In this document: in pieces, positions 17,136-24,972 of the stretch
How positions within the stretch are numbered: the stretch's first letter is position 1
How the letters are laid out: the number at the start of each line of letters is the position of its first letter
NCBI GenBank assembly: GCA_039915085.1
Contig: JBDSOC010000267.1
Span: 1 to 29,817 of the forward strand
Reading direction: 5' to 3'
Source: JACMLD01 sp039915085
GTDB lineage: Bacteria; Bacteroidota; Bacteroidia; Chitinophagales; Chitinophagaceae
Length of the DNA stretch: 29,817 nt
The notes under the pieces: model-generated
The model's input: only the letters and a program-made list of their open reading frames with translations
What the model was told of the DNA's origin: nothing
The model's database searches: none
Program-made: the position numbers and the translations under genes

Positions 17136-17144
17136 CCCACCTTT

Positions 17145-17960
17145 ATGAGGATTATAGCAGCACTGATTATTATAAGTTTCACCTTTACGGCATGTTCAGG
17201 TTTCAGCAAAGTACAAAAGAGTAAAGACTACGAGTATAAGCTGAAAATGGCTGATCAGTATTATGAAAAGAAAAAATACAATTTTTCGCAGCAATTGTAT
17301 GAAGAGCTCTTTCCTATATATAAAGGAACAGACAGGTTTGAAGATCTGTATTATAAGTATGCTTTTTGTACTTACTATCTGAGGGATTACTTAAGCGCGG
17401 AAAACCTGTTTAAATCTTTTGTAGAAGTATTTCCAAACAGCAAGCATTCCGAAGAAATGGATTATATGCGTGCTTATACGTATTATAAACAATCCCCCAA
17501 AGTAGAATTGGATCAGACCAATACCACCAAGACAATGGGTTTTATGCAAACCTTTATTAATACTCATCCGGGTTCAGCCAGAAATAAGGAAGCCACGGAA
17601 ATTATTGATAAGTGCCGTATAAAAATGGAATTGAAAGAATTAAAAAGCGCTGAACTGTATTTTAACCTGAGTCAGTATAAAGCATCAGCCATTGCGTATG
17701 CAAACCTGATGAATAATTTTCCTGATTCTGACAAAGGCGACCAATACAAATTACAGATAATTAAATCTTATTTTGAATATGCTTCCTTAAGCATTGAAGA
17801 TAAAAAAGAAGAACGTTTTGAAGTAGTGATTACAGAGTACCATGATTTTGTAGACCGGTATCCGGAAAGCAAATTATTGAAAGATGCAGAAAGATATTTT
17901 ACCTTATCACAAACTAATATTAAAAACCTGAAAAATGAGCAGATTAAGAAGGCAGCTTAG
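17145..17960 (+). CDS. bamD: Outer-membrane assembly lipoprotein BamD
   Basis: A 271-residue lipoprotein of the BAM complex, which inserts beta-barrel proteins into the outer membrane. From ATG 17145 it begins MRIIAALIIISFTFTACSG, a lipoprotein signal with lipobox TAC (Cys17). The body is a series of TPR-like helices: YEYKLKMADQYYEKKKYNFSQQLYEELF, then AENLFKSFVEVFPNSKHSEEM, and further repeats ending near FVDRYPESKLLKDAE, with the P-x-S turns typical of YfiO. An in-frame ATG at 17091 would add 18 residues in front of a complete lipoprotein signal, so it is rejected. It is first in a run with the omega-subunit gene, whose start it overlaps by 26 bp. Confidence 0.92.
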   Translation: MRIIAALIIISFTFTACSGFSKVQKSKDYEYKLKMADQYYEKKKYNFSQQLYEELFPIYKGTDRFEDLYYKYAFCTYYLRDYLSAENLFKSFVEVFPNSKHSEEMDYMRAYTYYKQSPKVELDQTNTTKTMGFMQTFINTHPGSARNKEATEIIDKCRIKMELKELKSAELYFNLSQYKASAIAYANLMNNFPDSDKGDQYKLQIIKSYFEYASLSIEDKKEERFEVVITEYHDFVDRYPESKLLKDAERYFTLSQTNIKNLKNEQIKKAA

Positions 17961-18276
17961 TTCAAGCACAAGCAATGTGGTGGAAACTAAAAATCTTACA
18001 GATATTAAAGCCAAAACCGGCAATTTGTATGAATCTATCGCTATTGTTGCCAAAAGGGCCAACCAGATTAATATTACATTGAAAGAAGAATTACATAATA
18101 AACTGGAAGAATTCGCGAGTCATACAGACAGCCTGGAAGAAATTCACGAAAACAAAGAGCAGATTGAAATATCAAAAGCATATGAGCGTATGCCAAATCC
18201 TGCTTTGCTGGCTACCCAGGAATTTATGGAAGATAAAATATACCACCGGAAAAATGAAGACAATTTATTCAGTTAG
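17935..18276 (+). CDS. rpoZ: DNA-directed RNA polymerase omega subunit (Bacteroidota type)
   Basis: A 113-residue small protein of the RNA polymerase omega/RPB6 family. The identifying segment is TGNLYESIAIVAKRANQIN (about residues 28-46), the helix that latches the beta' subunit in omega proteins. The C-terminal half, rich in Glu and Lys and ending NPALLATQEFMEDKIYHRK, is a lineage-typical extension. The ATG lies inside the end of bamD, so translation may be coupled. In Bacteroidota this gene commonly sits between bamD and coaBC, as here. A terminator follows 19 bp after the stop. Confidence 0.85.
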   Translation: MSRLRRQLSSSTSNVVETKNLTDIKAKTGNLYESIAIVAKRANQINITLKEELHNKLEEFASHTDSLEEIHENKEQIEISKAYERMPNPALLATQEFMEDKIYHRKNEDNLFS

Positions 18277-18295
18277 TCTTTTCCGTTAAGAAAAT

Positions 18296-18330
18296 AAAAG
18301 CGACAGGCCATGCTGCCATGTCGCTTTTTT
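18296..18330 (+). terminator. Rho-independent terminator after the omega-subunit gene
   Basis: A 10-bp stem AAAAGCGACA / TGTCGCTTTT with a 13-nt loop that may pair further (GGC/GCC), followed by six T. It separates bamD-rpoZ from coaBC. Confidence 0.8.
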
Positions 18331-18386
18331 ATTTTTGCCTGGTTTTGCAAATACACACTGCTTAAAGAAAAAACATAATTTTAAGT

Positions 18387-19583
18387 ATGTTTCAGGACAA
18401 AAAAATATTGATTGGTATAACAGGAAGCATTGCTGCGTATAAAACTATTTTACTTGTAAGGGAACTGGTAAAAGCAGGTGCGGAAGTAAAAGTTGTAATG
18501 ACGCCTGCTGCCAGGGATTTTGTATCCCCCCTTACCTTATCAACACTGTCTAAAAATCCTGTCGTTATAGATCTGTTTCAATCAGATTCCTGGTCTAATC
18601 ATGTTATGCTGGGCAGATGGGCTGACCTTTTTGTAATAGCCCCGCTGAGTTGTAATACCATTGCTAAAATGGCTCATGGATTCTGCGATAATCTTTTGCT
18701 GGCAACTTATCTTTCTGCTACCTGCCCCGTAGCAGTGGCGCCTGCAATGGATGAGGATATGTGGCACCATCCTGCAACCAAAGCCAACCTGGTAACCATT
18801 GAAGCACATGGAATAACGGTGATACCTGTAGAAAAAGGAGAACTTGCCAGCGGTTTGTACGGAGAAGGACGTATGGCGGAACCTTCAGCTATCCTTTCTT
18901 TTATTGAGCAGCGGTTTTTTTTGCCGGGTGATCTGCATGGTAAAACAGTTCTTGTATCAGCAGGTCCTACACATGAACCTTTGGATCCGGTTCGGTTCAT
19001 AGGTAATCATTCTTCAGGCAAAATGGGCATTGCTATAGCTGAAGAACTTGCTTCACGCGGGGCAAAGGTTAACCTGGTACTGGGTCCATCGGGTATAACT
19101 GCACATCACAAAAACATAAGCATTTATAAAGTGGAGACAGCGGAAGATATGTATAAGAGCTGTACCGGGCTTTTTGACAATGCAAATGTTGCAGTAATGA
19201 GTGCGGCTGTAGCAGATTATAAACCTGCTACTATTGCCAAAGAAAAAATTAAAAAAAACGGGGAGAGTATGCTGCTGGAACTGGTTAAAACCAAAGATAT
19301 TTTACAGTCCTTGGGGGAACGTAAAAAAGATGGCCAGGTACTGGTGGGTTTTGCTTTGGAAAATACCAATGAAAGAGAATATGCACGCAATAAATTAACA
19401 AAGAAGAATGCTGATATCATTGTGCTGAATTCACTTAACGATGAGGGTGCTGGCTTTGGACATGATACCAATAAGGTCACCATCTTTGAAAAAGGCGGGA
19501 ATGAGCTGGTGTATGGTCAAAAATCCAAACAACAAGTAGCTAAAGATATCGTTGATAGAATAGTAAAAATGCTATATGTTTAA
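18387..19583 (+). CDS. coaBC: Bifunctional phosphopantothenoylcysteine decarboxylase / phosphopantothenate-cysteine ligase
   Basis: A 398-residue CoA-biosynthesis enzyme. The N-terminal flavin-dependent decarboxylase (CoaC, about 1-175) has GITGSIAAYK for FMN binding, the active-site His in NHVMLGRWAD (H72), PAMDEDMW (119-126) and GELASGLYGEGRM (151-163). The C-terminal ligase (CoaB, about 185-398) has SAGPTHEPLDPVRFIGNHSSGKMG, SAAVADYKP, the KIKK lysines and VGFALENTN. Two classical CoaC residues differ: the Asn of PxMNxxMW is Asp122, and the Cys of the flexible flap is Ser155. I recall Asp at the first site as usual in Bacteroidota homologues. Its end overlaps the next gene by 8 bp (ATGTTTAA). 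Confidence 0.95.
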   Translation: MFQDKKILIGITGSIAAYKTILLVRELVKAGAEVKVVMTPAARDFVSPLTLSTLSKNPVVIDLFQSDSWSNHVMLGRWADLFVIAPLSCNTIAKMAHGFCDNLLLATYLSATCPVAVAPAMDEDMWHHPATKANLVTIEAHGITVIPVEKGELASGLYGEGRMAEPSAILSFIEQRFFLPGDLHGKTVLVSAGPTHEPLDPVRFIGNHSSGKMGIAIAEELASRGAKVNLVLGPSGITAHHKNISIYKVETAEDMYKSCTGLFDNANVAVMSAAVADYKPATIAKEKIKKNGESMLLELVKTKDILQSLGERKKDGQVLVGFALENTNEREYARNKLTKKNADIIVLNSLNDEGAGFGHDTNKVTIFEKGGNELVYGQKSKQQVAKDIVDRIVKMLYV

Positions 19584-20502
19584 ACGGTTTATAACACTCT
19601 TCCTGGGATTTACTTCCTTCATAACTGTTGCCCTTCACGCACAGGAACTACAGGCAAAAATAAATATAAACTCCAGCCGTGTAGGCTCGCAAATCGACAA
19701 AAAGGTTTTTCAGACATTACAGAACGCACTGAATACTTTTTTGAATAACCGCAAATGGACCAATGAAACATTCCAGGCAAATGAAAAAATAGTATGTAAT
19801 TTTTTACTGAATATTGCTGAAGTATCCACTGATAATGTTTACAAGGCATCACTTACTGTACAAGCGGCCAGGCCGGTGTATAATTCTTCTTATGACAGCC
19901 CGCTGGTTAATTTTATAGATGATGCTGTTGTGTTCCGTTATGTAGAATTTCAGCCGGTTGAATTTAATGAGAACCGCGTTTCAGGATCAGATCCGCTTGT
20001 TTCTAATCTTACTGCAGTACTGGCATATTATGTTAATATTATACTGGGAATGAATTTCGATTCATTTTCGCTGCGGGGTGGCGATCCATATTTTCAAAAG
20101 GCACAGAATATTGTAAGTAATGCGCCGGACAGCAGGGATATTGTGGGCTGGCGCAATTTTGACGGGCAGCGAAACCGTTACTGGCTTGCAGATAATCTTA
20201 CCAACAGCAAATATGCAATACTTCACGATGCAATTCACAGTTACTACCGGCTGGGTATGGACAATATGTATGACAATGAAACGGAAGCAAGAACAGCTGT
20301 ATTAAACACTCTTAATTTTCTTAATAATATCAATACAGAAAATCCCAATAGTATGGGTGTGCAATTTTTTTTACAGGGAAGGGCGAGAGAGCTTATTGGA
20401 ATATTTAAAAAAACAACGCCGGATGAAAAAAGCCGCGCCCTGGATTTGCTTTCAAAAATGGATATTTCCAATGCCAATAATTACAAACAGGAACTGAGAT
20501 GA
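19576..20502 (+). CDS. DUF4835 family exported protein
   Basis: A 308-residue protein with a signal peptide (MFKRFITLFLGFTSFITVALHAQ) and no transmembrane segment after it, so probably periplasmic or outer-membrane associated. The mature start ELQAKININSSRVG, followed by FQTLQNALNTFLNNRKWTN, and its position directly after coaBC are characteristic of the Bacteroidota DUF4835 family; the function is unknown to me. Later segments such as YYVNIILGMNFDSFSLRGGDPYF and the conserved-looking RNRYWLADNL are visible. It overlaps coaBC by 8 bp and the next gene by ATGA, so all three are probably co-translated. Confidence 0.85.
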   Translation: MFKRFITLFLGFTSFITVALHAQELQAKININSSRVGSQIDKKVFQTLQNALNTFLNNRKWTNETFQANEKIVCNFLLNIAEVSTDNVYKASLTVQAARPVYNSSYDSPLVNFIDDAVVFRYVEFQPVEFNENRVSGSDPLVSNLTAVLAYYVNIILGMNFDSFSLRGGDPYFQKAQNIVSNAPDSRDIVGWRNFDGQRNRYWLADNLTNSKYAILHDAIHSYYRLGMDNMYDNETEARTAVLNTLNFLNNINTENPNSMGVQFFLQGRARELIGIFKKTTPDEKSRALDLLSKMDISNANNYKQELR

Positions 20503-21113
20503 GGTTACTGATTTCTTTGCTGCTTATGGTATGGTTAATTGCGTCTTGTGGAAGCAGTACAATCCCTTCTGATATAATACCCCGGGATAAGATGGAAATA
20601 ATTATATGGCAGTTAATGCAGGCTGATGAATATGTAAATAACATAGTGGTCCGTGATTCAAGTAAAAAGAGCAGTACCGAAAGAATGAAAATATACCAGC
20701 AGGTGTTTGATTTGAACAAAACATCCATGAGTGATTTTAAAAGGAGCTACCAGTTTTATATGGCGCATCCGGATATTACCAAAATAATGTTTGATTCAAT
20801 TGCCACAAAAGCGGGCAGGCAACGTACTGAGTTGTATAAACCCAAGTCTGACAGTGTTTCTACAAAAGCCAGTATGCAGCATATTCAAATGGAAAAACAC
20901 AAAGCTGATAGTATTGCAAAGGCGGGTTTAAAACGTACTGAGCTAAAAAAAATCAAGCCTGACAGTGTTGCTGTGAAGCCATCCACGCAACCCATTAAAG
21001 TATATAGGCCAAAAGCAGATACTACTACAGCTGGAAGAAAGGCTGCTATGAAGCGTATCAAATTGAATAAACTCAAACTTGATTCTGCTACAAATCATCT
21101 TAAAAAACAGTAA
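20499..21113 (+). CDS. DUF4296-like lipoprotein with Lys-rich repeat tail
   Basis: A 204-residue lipoprotein: signal MRLLISLLLMVWLIASC with lipobox ASC (Cys17). The first part (IPRDKMEIIIWQLMQADEYV, then MKIYQQVFDLNKTSMSDFKRSYQFYMAHPD, about 28-92) resembles the DUF4296 domain of small Bacteroidota lipoproteins, function unknown. Residues 102-204 are an added tail of about five degenerate units of 18-21 residues built like KAGxxRTELxKxKxDSV. They are rich in Lys, Ser and Thr and predicted to carry strong positive charge. It is translationally coupled to DUF4835 (ATGA). I am fairly sure of the lipoprotein, less of the DUF number. Confidence 0.78.
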   Translation: MRLLISLLLMVWLIASCGSSTIPSDIIPRDKMEIIIWQLMQADEYVNNIVVRDSSKKSSTERMKIYQQVFDLNKTSMSDFKRSYQFYMAHPDITKIMFDSIATKAGRQRTELYKPKSDSVSTKASMQHIQMEKHKADSIAKAGLKRTELKKIKPDSVAVKPSTQPIKVYRPKADTTTAGRKAAMKRIKLNKLKLDSATNHLKKQ

Positions 21114-21134
21114 GCGTTATCTAAAAAATATTTT

Positions 21135-21830
21135 ATGAATAAGGTATTTCCCAATGCCCATGATGCCCTGAAAGGTATTGAAGATGGCGCTAGTATTATG
21201 CTGGGCGGTTTTGGATTGTGTGGTATACCAGAAAATTGTATTTCTGCTTTAATAGAGCTGGGCGTTAAAGACCTTACCTGTATATCAAATAATGCAGGTA
21301 TAGATGATTTTGGTTTGGGTCTGCTGCTTCAAACACGACAGATAAAAAAAATGCTGAGTTCTTATGTAGGAGAGAATGCCGAATTTGAAAGACAATTATT
21401 GAACGGTGAACTGGAAGTAGATCTTATACCCCAGGGTACACTTGCAACACGTATTCAGATGGCGGGCATGGGAATACCGGCATTTTTTACGCCGGCCGGC
21501 TACGGTACAGAGATAGCAGCTGGAAAGGAGGTACGTGAATTTAATGGAAAGCAATATTTAATGGAACATGCATTGCATGCATCTTTTGCTATTGTTAAAG
21601 CCTGGAAAGGGGATACCATGGGCAATCTTGTTTTTCGTAAAACCACCCGCAATTTTTCTACCTCCATGGCAAAGGCGGGTGATATTACTATTGCTGAAGT
21701 TGAACAGCTTGTGCAACCTGGCGAACTGGATCCTGATCAAATTCATGTACCTGGTATTTATGTGCACCGCATTTTTCAGGGGGGCAATTATGAAAAAAGG
21801 ATTGAACGCAAAACTGTACAAATTAGCTGA
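21135..21830 (+). CDS. scoA: 3-oxoacid CoA-transferase subunit A
   Basis: A 231-residue alpha subunit of a class I CoA-transferase of the succinyl-CoA:acetoacetate type, which moves CoA between succinyl-CoA and a 3-oxoacid. Recognised by SIMLGGFGLCGIPENCISAL near the N-terminus, SNNAGIDDFGLGLLL, ELEVDLIPQGTLATRIQMAGMGIPAFFTPAGYGT, and the C-terminal ITIAEVEQLVQPGELDPDQIHVPGIYV. It is paired with the beta subunit 117 bp downstream. The alpha subunit lacks the catalytic Glu, as expected. It starts at ATG 21135, 21 bp after the DUF4296 gene; whether it shares that transcript is unclear. Cytoplasmic, ketone-body or short-chain acid metabolism. Confidence 0.92.
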   Translation: MNKVFPNAHDALKGIEDGASIMLGGFGLCGIPENCISALIELGVKDLTCISNNAGIDDFGLGLLLQTRQIKKMLSSYVGENAEFERQLLNGELEVDLIPQGTLATRIQMAGMGIPAFFTPAGYGTEIAAGKEVREFNGKQYLMEHALHASFAIVKAWKGDTMGNLVFRKTTRNFSTSMAKAGDITIAEVEQLVQPGELDPDQIHVPGIYVHRIFQGGNYEKRIERKTVQIS

Positions 21831-21870
21831 CGGTTAATAAGTTGATAGCCTTGCATGTTTTCTGGTATTG

Positions 21871-21930
21871 ATTCGTGTTTAAATTCGCATCAATTAGTGT
21901 TAATTATTATTCATTCGTGTTAATTAGGGT
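21871..21930. repeat. Degenerate ATTCGTGTTAATT repeats between the CoA-transferase genes
   Basis: Imperfect copies of ATTCGTGTTAATT are seen at 21871 (ATTCGTGTTTAAATT), about 21890 (CAATTAGTGTTAATT) and 21913 (ATTCGTGTTAATTAGGG), with a partial AATTCGCAT between. They fill most of the 116-bp spacer that separates two genes usually expected to be co-expressed. Confidence 0.6.
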
Positions 21931-21946
21931 CTAAAAAATTTCTCCC

Positions 21947-22603
21947 ATGGCTTTAGATAAATACGGCATCGCCAAACGCATCGCACAGGAACTAAAAGAT
22001 GGAATGTATGTAAATCTTGGTATTGGCATTCCTACACTGGTGGCCAACTACGTACAAAAGGACATGACTATTACACTGCAAAGTGAAAATGGTATGCTTG
22101 GTATGGGGCCATATCCGCAGGAAGCGGAAATAGATGCCGATCTGATTAATGCGGGAAAAGAAACCGTGACCATTTTGCCTGGGGGTGCTTTTTTTGACAG
22201 TGCTGAAAGCTTTGGAATGATACGTGCTGGAAAGGTGGATCTAACGGTTTTGGGAGCGATGGAAGTAAGTGAAACCGGGGATATTGCTAACTGGAAAATT
22301 CCAGGAAAAATGGTGAAGGGAATGGGTGGGGCAATGGACCTGGTGGCAAGTGCAAGAAATATAATAGTGGCAATGATGCATACAAATCCAAAGGGAGAAT
22401 CAAAGCTATTACCGGCCTGTACACTTCCGCTGACAGGCGTAAAATGTGTAAAGCGTATAGTAACTGAACTGGCTGTTTTAGATATAACTCCTGAAGGGTT
22501 TGTACTGGTGGAAAGGGCGCCTGGAATAACTGTTGAAGAAATAAGGAGTAAAACTGCAGGTAAGCTGGCAGCAGCGGATGATGTTCCTGAAATGAAAATA
22601 TGA
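21947..22603 (+). CDS. scoB: 3-oxoacid CoA-transferase subunit B
   Basis: A 218-residue beta subunit of the CoA-transferase. The catalytic glutamate that forms the enzyme-CoA thioester lies in QSENGMLGMGPYP (E47). Other family features are DGMYVNLGIGIPTLVANYV, GGAFFDSAESFGMIRAGKVDLTVLGAMEVS, IPGKMVKGMGGAMDLV and LTGVKCVKRIVTELAV. Length is normal. With subunit A it forms the heteromeric enzyme. The genes are separated by a 116-bp repeat-bearing spacer rather than overlapping as is common. The stop lies 36 bp from the convergent response-regulator gene. Confidence 0.93.
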   Translation: MALDKYGIAKRIAQELKDGMYVNLGIGIPTLVANYVQKDMTITLQSENGMLGMGPYPQEAEIDADLINAGKETVTILPGGAFFDSAESFGMIRAGKVDLTVLGAMEVSETGDIANWKIPGKMVKGMGGAMDLVASARNIIVAMMHTNPKGESKLLPACTLPLTGVKCVKRIVTELAVLDITPEGFVLVERAPGITVEEIRSKTAGKLAAADDVPEMKI

Positions 22604-22639
22604 TTTTATACCCTTTATATGGCTGGAATTGCCGGCTTA

Positions 22640-23302
22640 TTAATCTATTAAATTATTTTTTACCGCAAAAAACACGAGACCTGCCGTATTTTTTACTCCA
22701 AATCTTTCCATTAGACGGTCTTTAATAGCTTCTACTGTGCGCGGGCTTACTTCCAGTTTTTGTGCTATTTCCTGGGCGGTAAACTCCATGCAGATATACT
22801 TAAGCACATCCCTTTCTCTATCGCTGATAGTGATTTCCTGGCTGAGATTGGGCGTAATTTTTTGTTTTGAGTGGGATTTTTTAAGCAATATCCGGTTTAC
22901 AAAATTATTAAGGTAGTAACCTTTCGATACAACTTCCATAATGGCTTTTTTTATTTCCTGAGGTTCCGCGCTTTTCAGAAGATAACCATTGGCGCCCACT
23001 TCCATCATATGGCTTACAAAACGTTCATCTTCAAACATGGTGAGACAAATAACATGTATTTGGGGAAAATGTTTGGCAACATATTTAGTAGCTTCTATAC
23101 CGTCTTTCCGGGGCATACGCAGATCCATCAGGATGACTTCTGGAATTTCTTCGCCGGGCAGGTTATCAATTAAATCCTGACCATTTTCCGCTTCCATTAC
23201 AAATTTAATATTTGCGTAGGGGCGAAGAGATAATATAACTCCTTTACGGAATATTTTATGATCGTCTGCTATGGCTACTTTAATCAGGCTCATGGGGTTC
23301 AT
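22640..23302 (-). CDS. NarL/LuxR-type response regulator (cassette 1)
   Basis: A 220-residue two-component response regulator. The receiver domain has the acidic pair in IADDH (D13/D14), the phospho-acceptor D60 in LMDLRMP, the Thr in CLTMFED and Lys in LLKSAEP. A LuxR-type HTH occupies about 150-215 (ISDRERDVLKYI...TAQEIAQKLEVSPRTVEAIKDRLMERFGV). ATG 23302 is used; ATG 23293 (MSLIKVAIADDH) is three residues shorter and equally plausible. It is last in a minus-strand series with a histidine kinase 68 bp upstream and a seven-helix membrane protein before that. It resembles the regulator at 25979-26647 closely in the receiver start (VAIADDHKIFR) and in the end of the HTH. DNA targets are unknown. 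Confidence 0.93.
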   Translation of the reverse strand: MNPMSLIKVAIADDHKIFRKGVILSLRPYANIKFVMEAENGQDLIDNLPGEEIPEVILMDLRMPRKDGIEATKYVAKHFPQIHVICLTMFEDERFVSHMMEVGANGYLLKSAEPQEIKKAIMEVVSKGYYLNNFVNRILLKKSHSKQKITPNLSQEITISDRERDVLKYICMEFTAQEIAQKLEVSPRTVEAIKDRLMERFGVKNTAGLVFFAVKNNLID

Positions 23303-23370
23303 GTGATATTGGAAAAAAGCTAAATTACAAATTTTCAGTATTTAAACGCTTATTTTCTACTTTCATTTTA

Positions 23371-24195
23371 TCAGAGTACTTCTTCTTTGGATAATTCTAT
23401 GGTTACTTTATAATAGGTTTGCGATACGTCTTTTTCAAAATATATGTTTCCACTTAACAATTTCAGTCGGCTCTGGATATTTTTTAAACCCAATCCCACA
23501 GGGCTTTTATTCAATTTTTCAAAGTCTGCCTGGGTGAGTCCGCGCCCATCATGGTGAAGGCGGAGAAAAAACCGGTCCCCGTTGATGTTCTGGGTAACAT
23601 GAATAAAACTGGCGTTGCTATGTTTCAGGATATTATTGATTAGTTCCTGTAACACGCGGAAAAGAATAAGTTCATCTTCTGTTTTCAGTCTCTCTTTATA
23701 ATCATGAAACCGGCAACTGGCGTTCAGGCTGCCGGAGCCGCTTATTTTTTGAAACAGATCATTGACAGCCGATTCAAGCCCGAAGTTTTTAAGCGTAGGG
23801 GGCATCAGGCTATGAGAGATATTACGGATCAGCTGAATGGTATCATCAATAATTTGTTTGGCGTTGTAAATACTTTGCAGTTGGGAGGCTTTGTCCATGT
23901 TGACGAGGTTCTCATTAAGATAGAGGCGTGCAGTTGCAAGCAGCGGGCCTGCATCATCATGAAGATCGGCTGCCAGCCGCTGGCGTTCTTCTTCCTGCAG
24001 GCGTATGGACGCATTCAGTAACATACGTTGCTGATCCTGCTCCATGCGTTGCAGGGTGCCCTGGTAGCGGATAACCTTGCGCTGGTGAAAGATAATGAAT
24101 ACTATCAGCCCCACGGCAAGGGTTAGCATACCAATGGTACCAAAGAATATCACTGTTGGGATGCCGTTTTGGGTATTAGCCTGTAATAAAAACAT
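23371..24195 (-). CDS. Short histidine kinase, HisKA_3 type (cassette 1)
   Basis: A 274-residue membrane-anchored sensor kinase. It has one N-terminal helix (about 12-37), a coiled-coil-like linker, the HisKA_3 H-box (RQRLAADLHDDAGPLLATARLYLNE, His79), and a HATPase domain with N-box ELINNILKHSNAS, G1 HHDGRGL and G2 GLGLKNIQSRLKLLSG. Outside the helix there are only about ten residues on the far side of the membrane and no PAS, GAF or TPR domain. It therefore has no obvious sensor and probably depends on another protein, the likely candidate being the seven-helix protein encoded 56 bp upstream. Its partner regulator is encoded directly downstream. Confidence 0.9.
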   Translation of the reverse strand: MFLLQANTQNGIPTVIFFGTIGMLTLAVGLIVFIIFHQRKVIRYQGTLQRMEQDQQRMLLNASIRLQEEERQRLAADLHDDAGPLLATARLYLNENLVNMDKASQLQSIYNAKQIIDDTIQLIRNISHSLMPPTLKNFGLESAVNDLFQKISGSGSLNASCRFHDYKERLKTEDELILFRVLQELINNILKHSNASFIHVTQNINGDRFFLRLHHDGRGLTQADFEKLNKSPVGLGLKNIQSRLKLLSGNIYFEKDVSQTYYKVTIELSKEEVL

Positions 24196-24251
24196 GAGTT
24201 ATAGCTATAGGGTTTGGGGGTTTTTATTTTATTTACTTCAAGGTTTTTAGT

Positions 24252-24941
24252 TTAGATATAGCTTTGTCTTTTCATAGTAAGTTTTTCAGGCAGGTCATCT
24301 TTATTTAATGAAAATGCTATAGTAAACAGGATTTTAATAAGAATATTAAACAAATTAGGTATATACCAATGTTTAAAACTTTCTATTTTGGGTAAGCTTG
24401 CGACATACAAATAAGAAAATAAGGTTCCCGAAAGGTAGAATAGAATTCCAATAATAACCCAAAATGTCGAATTTGAATATATAATTGAGACTGTTGGGAT
24501 ACTTATTTGCTCATAAAAGTAAAATAAACAAAAGACGATAATTATTAAACTTTCTAATGAAGCAGGTAAAGAATCAAAGATGTTGAGTCTGTCCATATTG
24601 TAGTATATTATACAAAATGAAATAAATAGTATACTTGCAATTATGACAGTAATCCGGAGAATTTTGTTTGCTAGAGAACAATATATGAAGAAAGAAAATA
24701 GGCTGTATTCCAGTATAGTAAAGGAGCTTAAAATAAAGAATTGTAGATCGGGATGTACTTTTATATATATATGGAGATACTTAAAAGACAAATCTGTGAG
24801 CAGAGAAAGGATGCAGTATAGTAATATAGCATAAAACCGCCTGTTTATTATTGGTAATTTAAATAAACAGGCGGCAATAGGTAAAATTGAAGAGTATGTG
24901 CTTAATAGTACTAAAACTTTCAAAAGCCTACGTTTCCTCAA
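24252..24941 (-). CDS. Seven-helix membrane protein of unknown family (cassette 1)
   Basis: A 229-residue, strongly hydrophobic protein with about seven predicted helices, a basic start and a polar C-terminal tail (NKDDLPEKLTMKRQSYI). I recognise no family. Notable membrane-embedded residues are E78 in helix 3 (FTILEYSLFSFFIY), E130 in helix 5 (LESLIIIVFCLFY) and the FW-xxx-G-xxx-Y pattern in helix 6 (F160, W161, G165, Y169). The same residues at nearly the same spacing occur in the protein at 28133-28786. The only available starts are TTG codons (24941 or 24923), and a TATATTTG promoter box overlaps the first. The gene is visibly richer in A+T than its neighbours. By position it is a candidate sensor or ligand-binding partner for the short kinase encoded next. 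Confidence 0.75.
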   Translation of the reverse strand: MRKRRLLKVLVLLSTYSSILPIAACLFKLPIINRRFYAILLYCILSLLTDLSFKYLHIYIKVHPDLQFFILSSFTILEYSLFSFFIYCSLANKILRITVIIASILFISFCIIYYNMDRLNIFDSLPASLESLIIIVFCLFYFYEQISIPTVSIIYSNSTFWVIIGILFYLSGTLFSYLYVASLPKIESFKHWYIPNLFNILIKILFTIAFSLNKDDLPEKLTMKRQSYI

Positions 24942-24946
24942 ATATA
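24939..24946 (-). promoter_or_regulatory. Putative -7 promoter box of cassette 1
   Basis: The minus strand reads TATATTTG, an exact TAnnTTTG box, with TTTC (one off TTTG) 19 bp upstream. It overlaps the TTG at 24941, which would favour TTG 24923 as the start of the membrane protein if the promoter is real. Confidence 0.35.
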
Positions 24947-24972
24947 AGAAACCGTAGTCTCATTTGAAAGAA

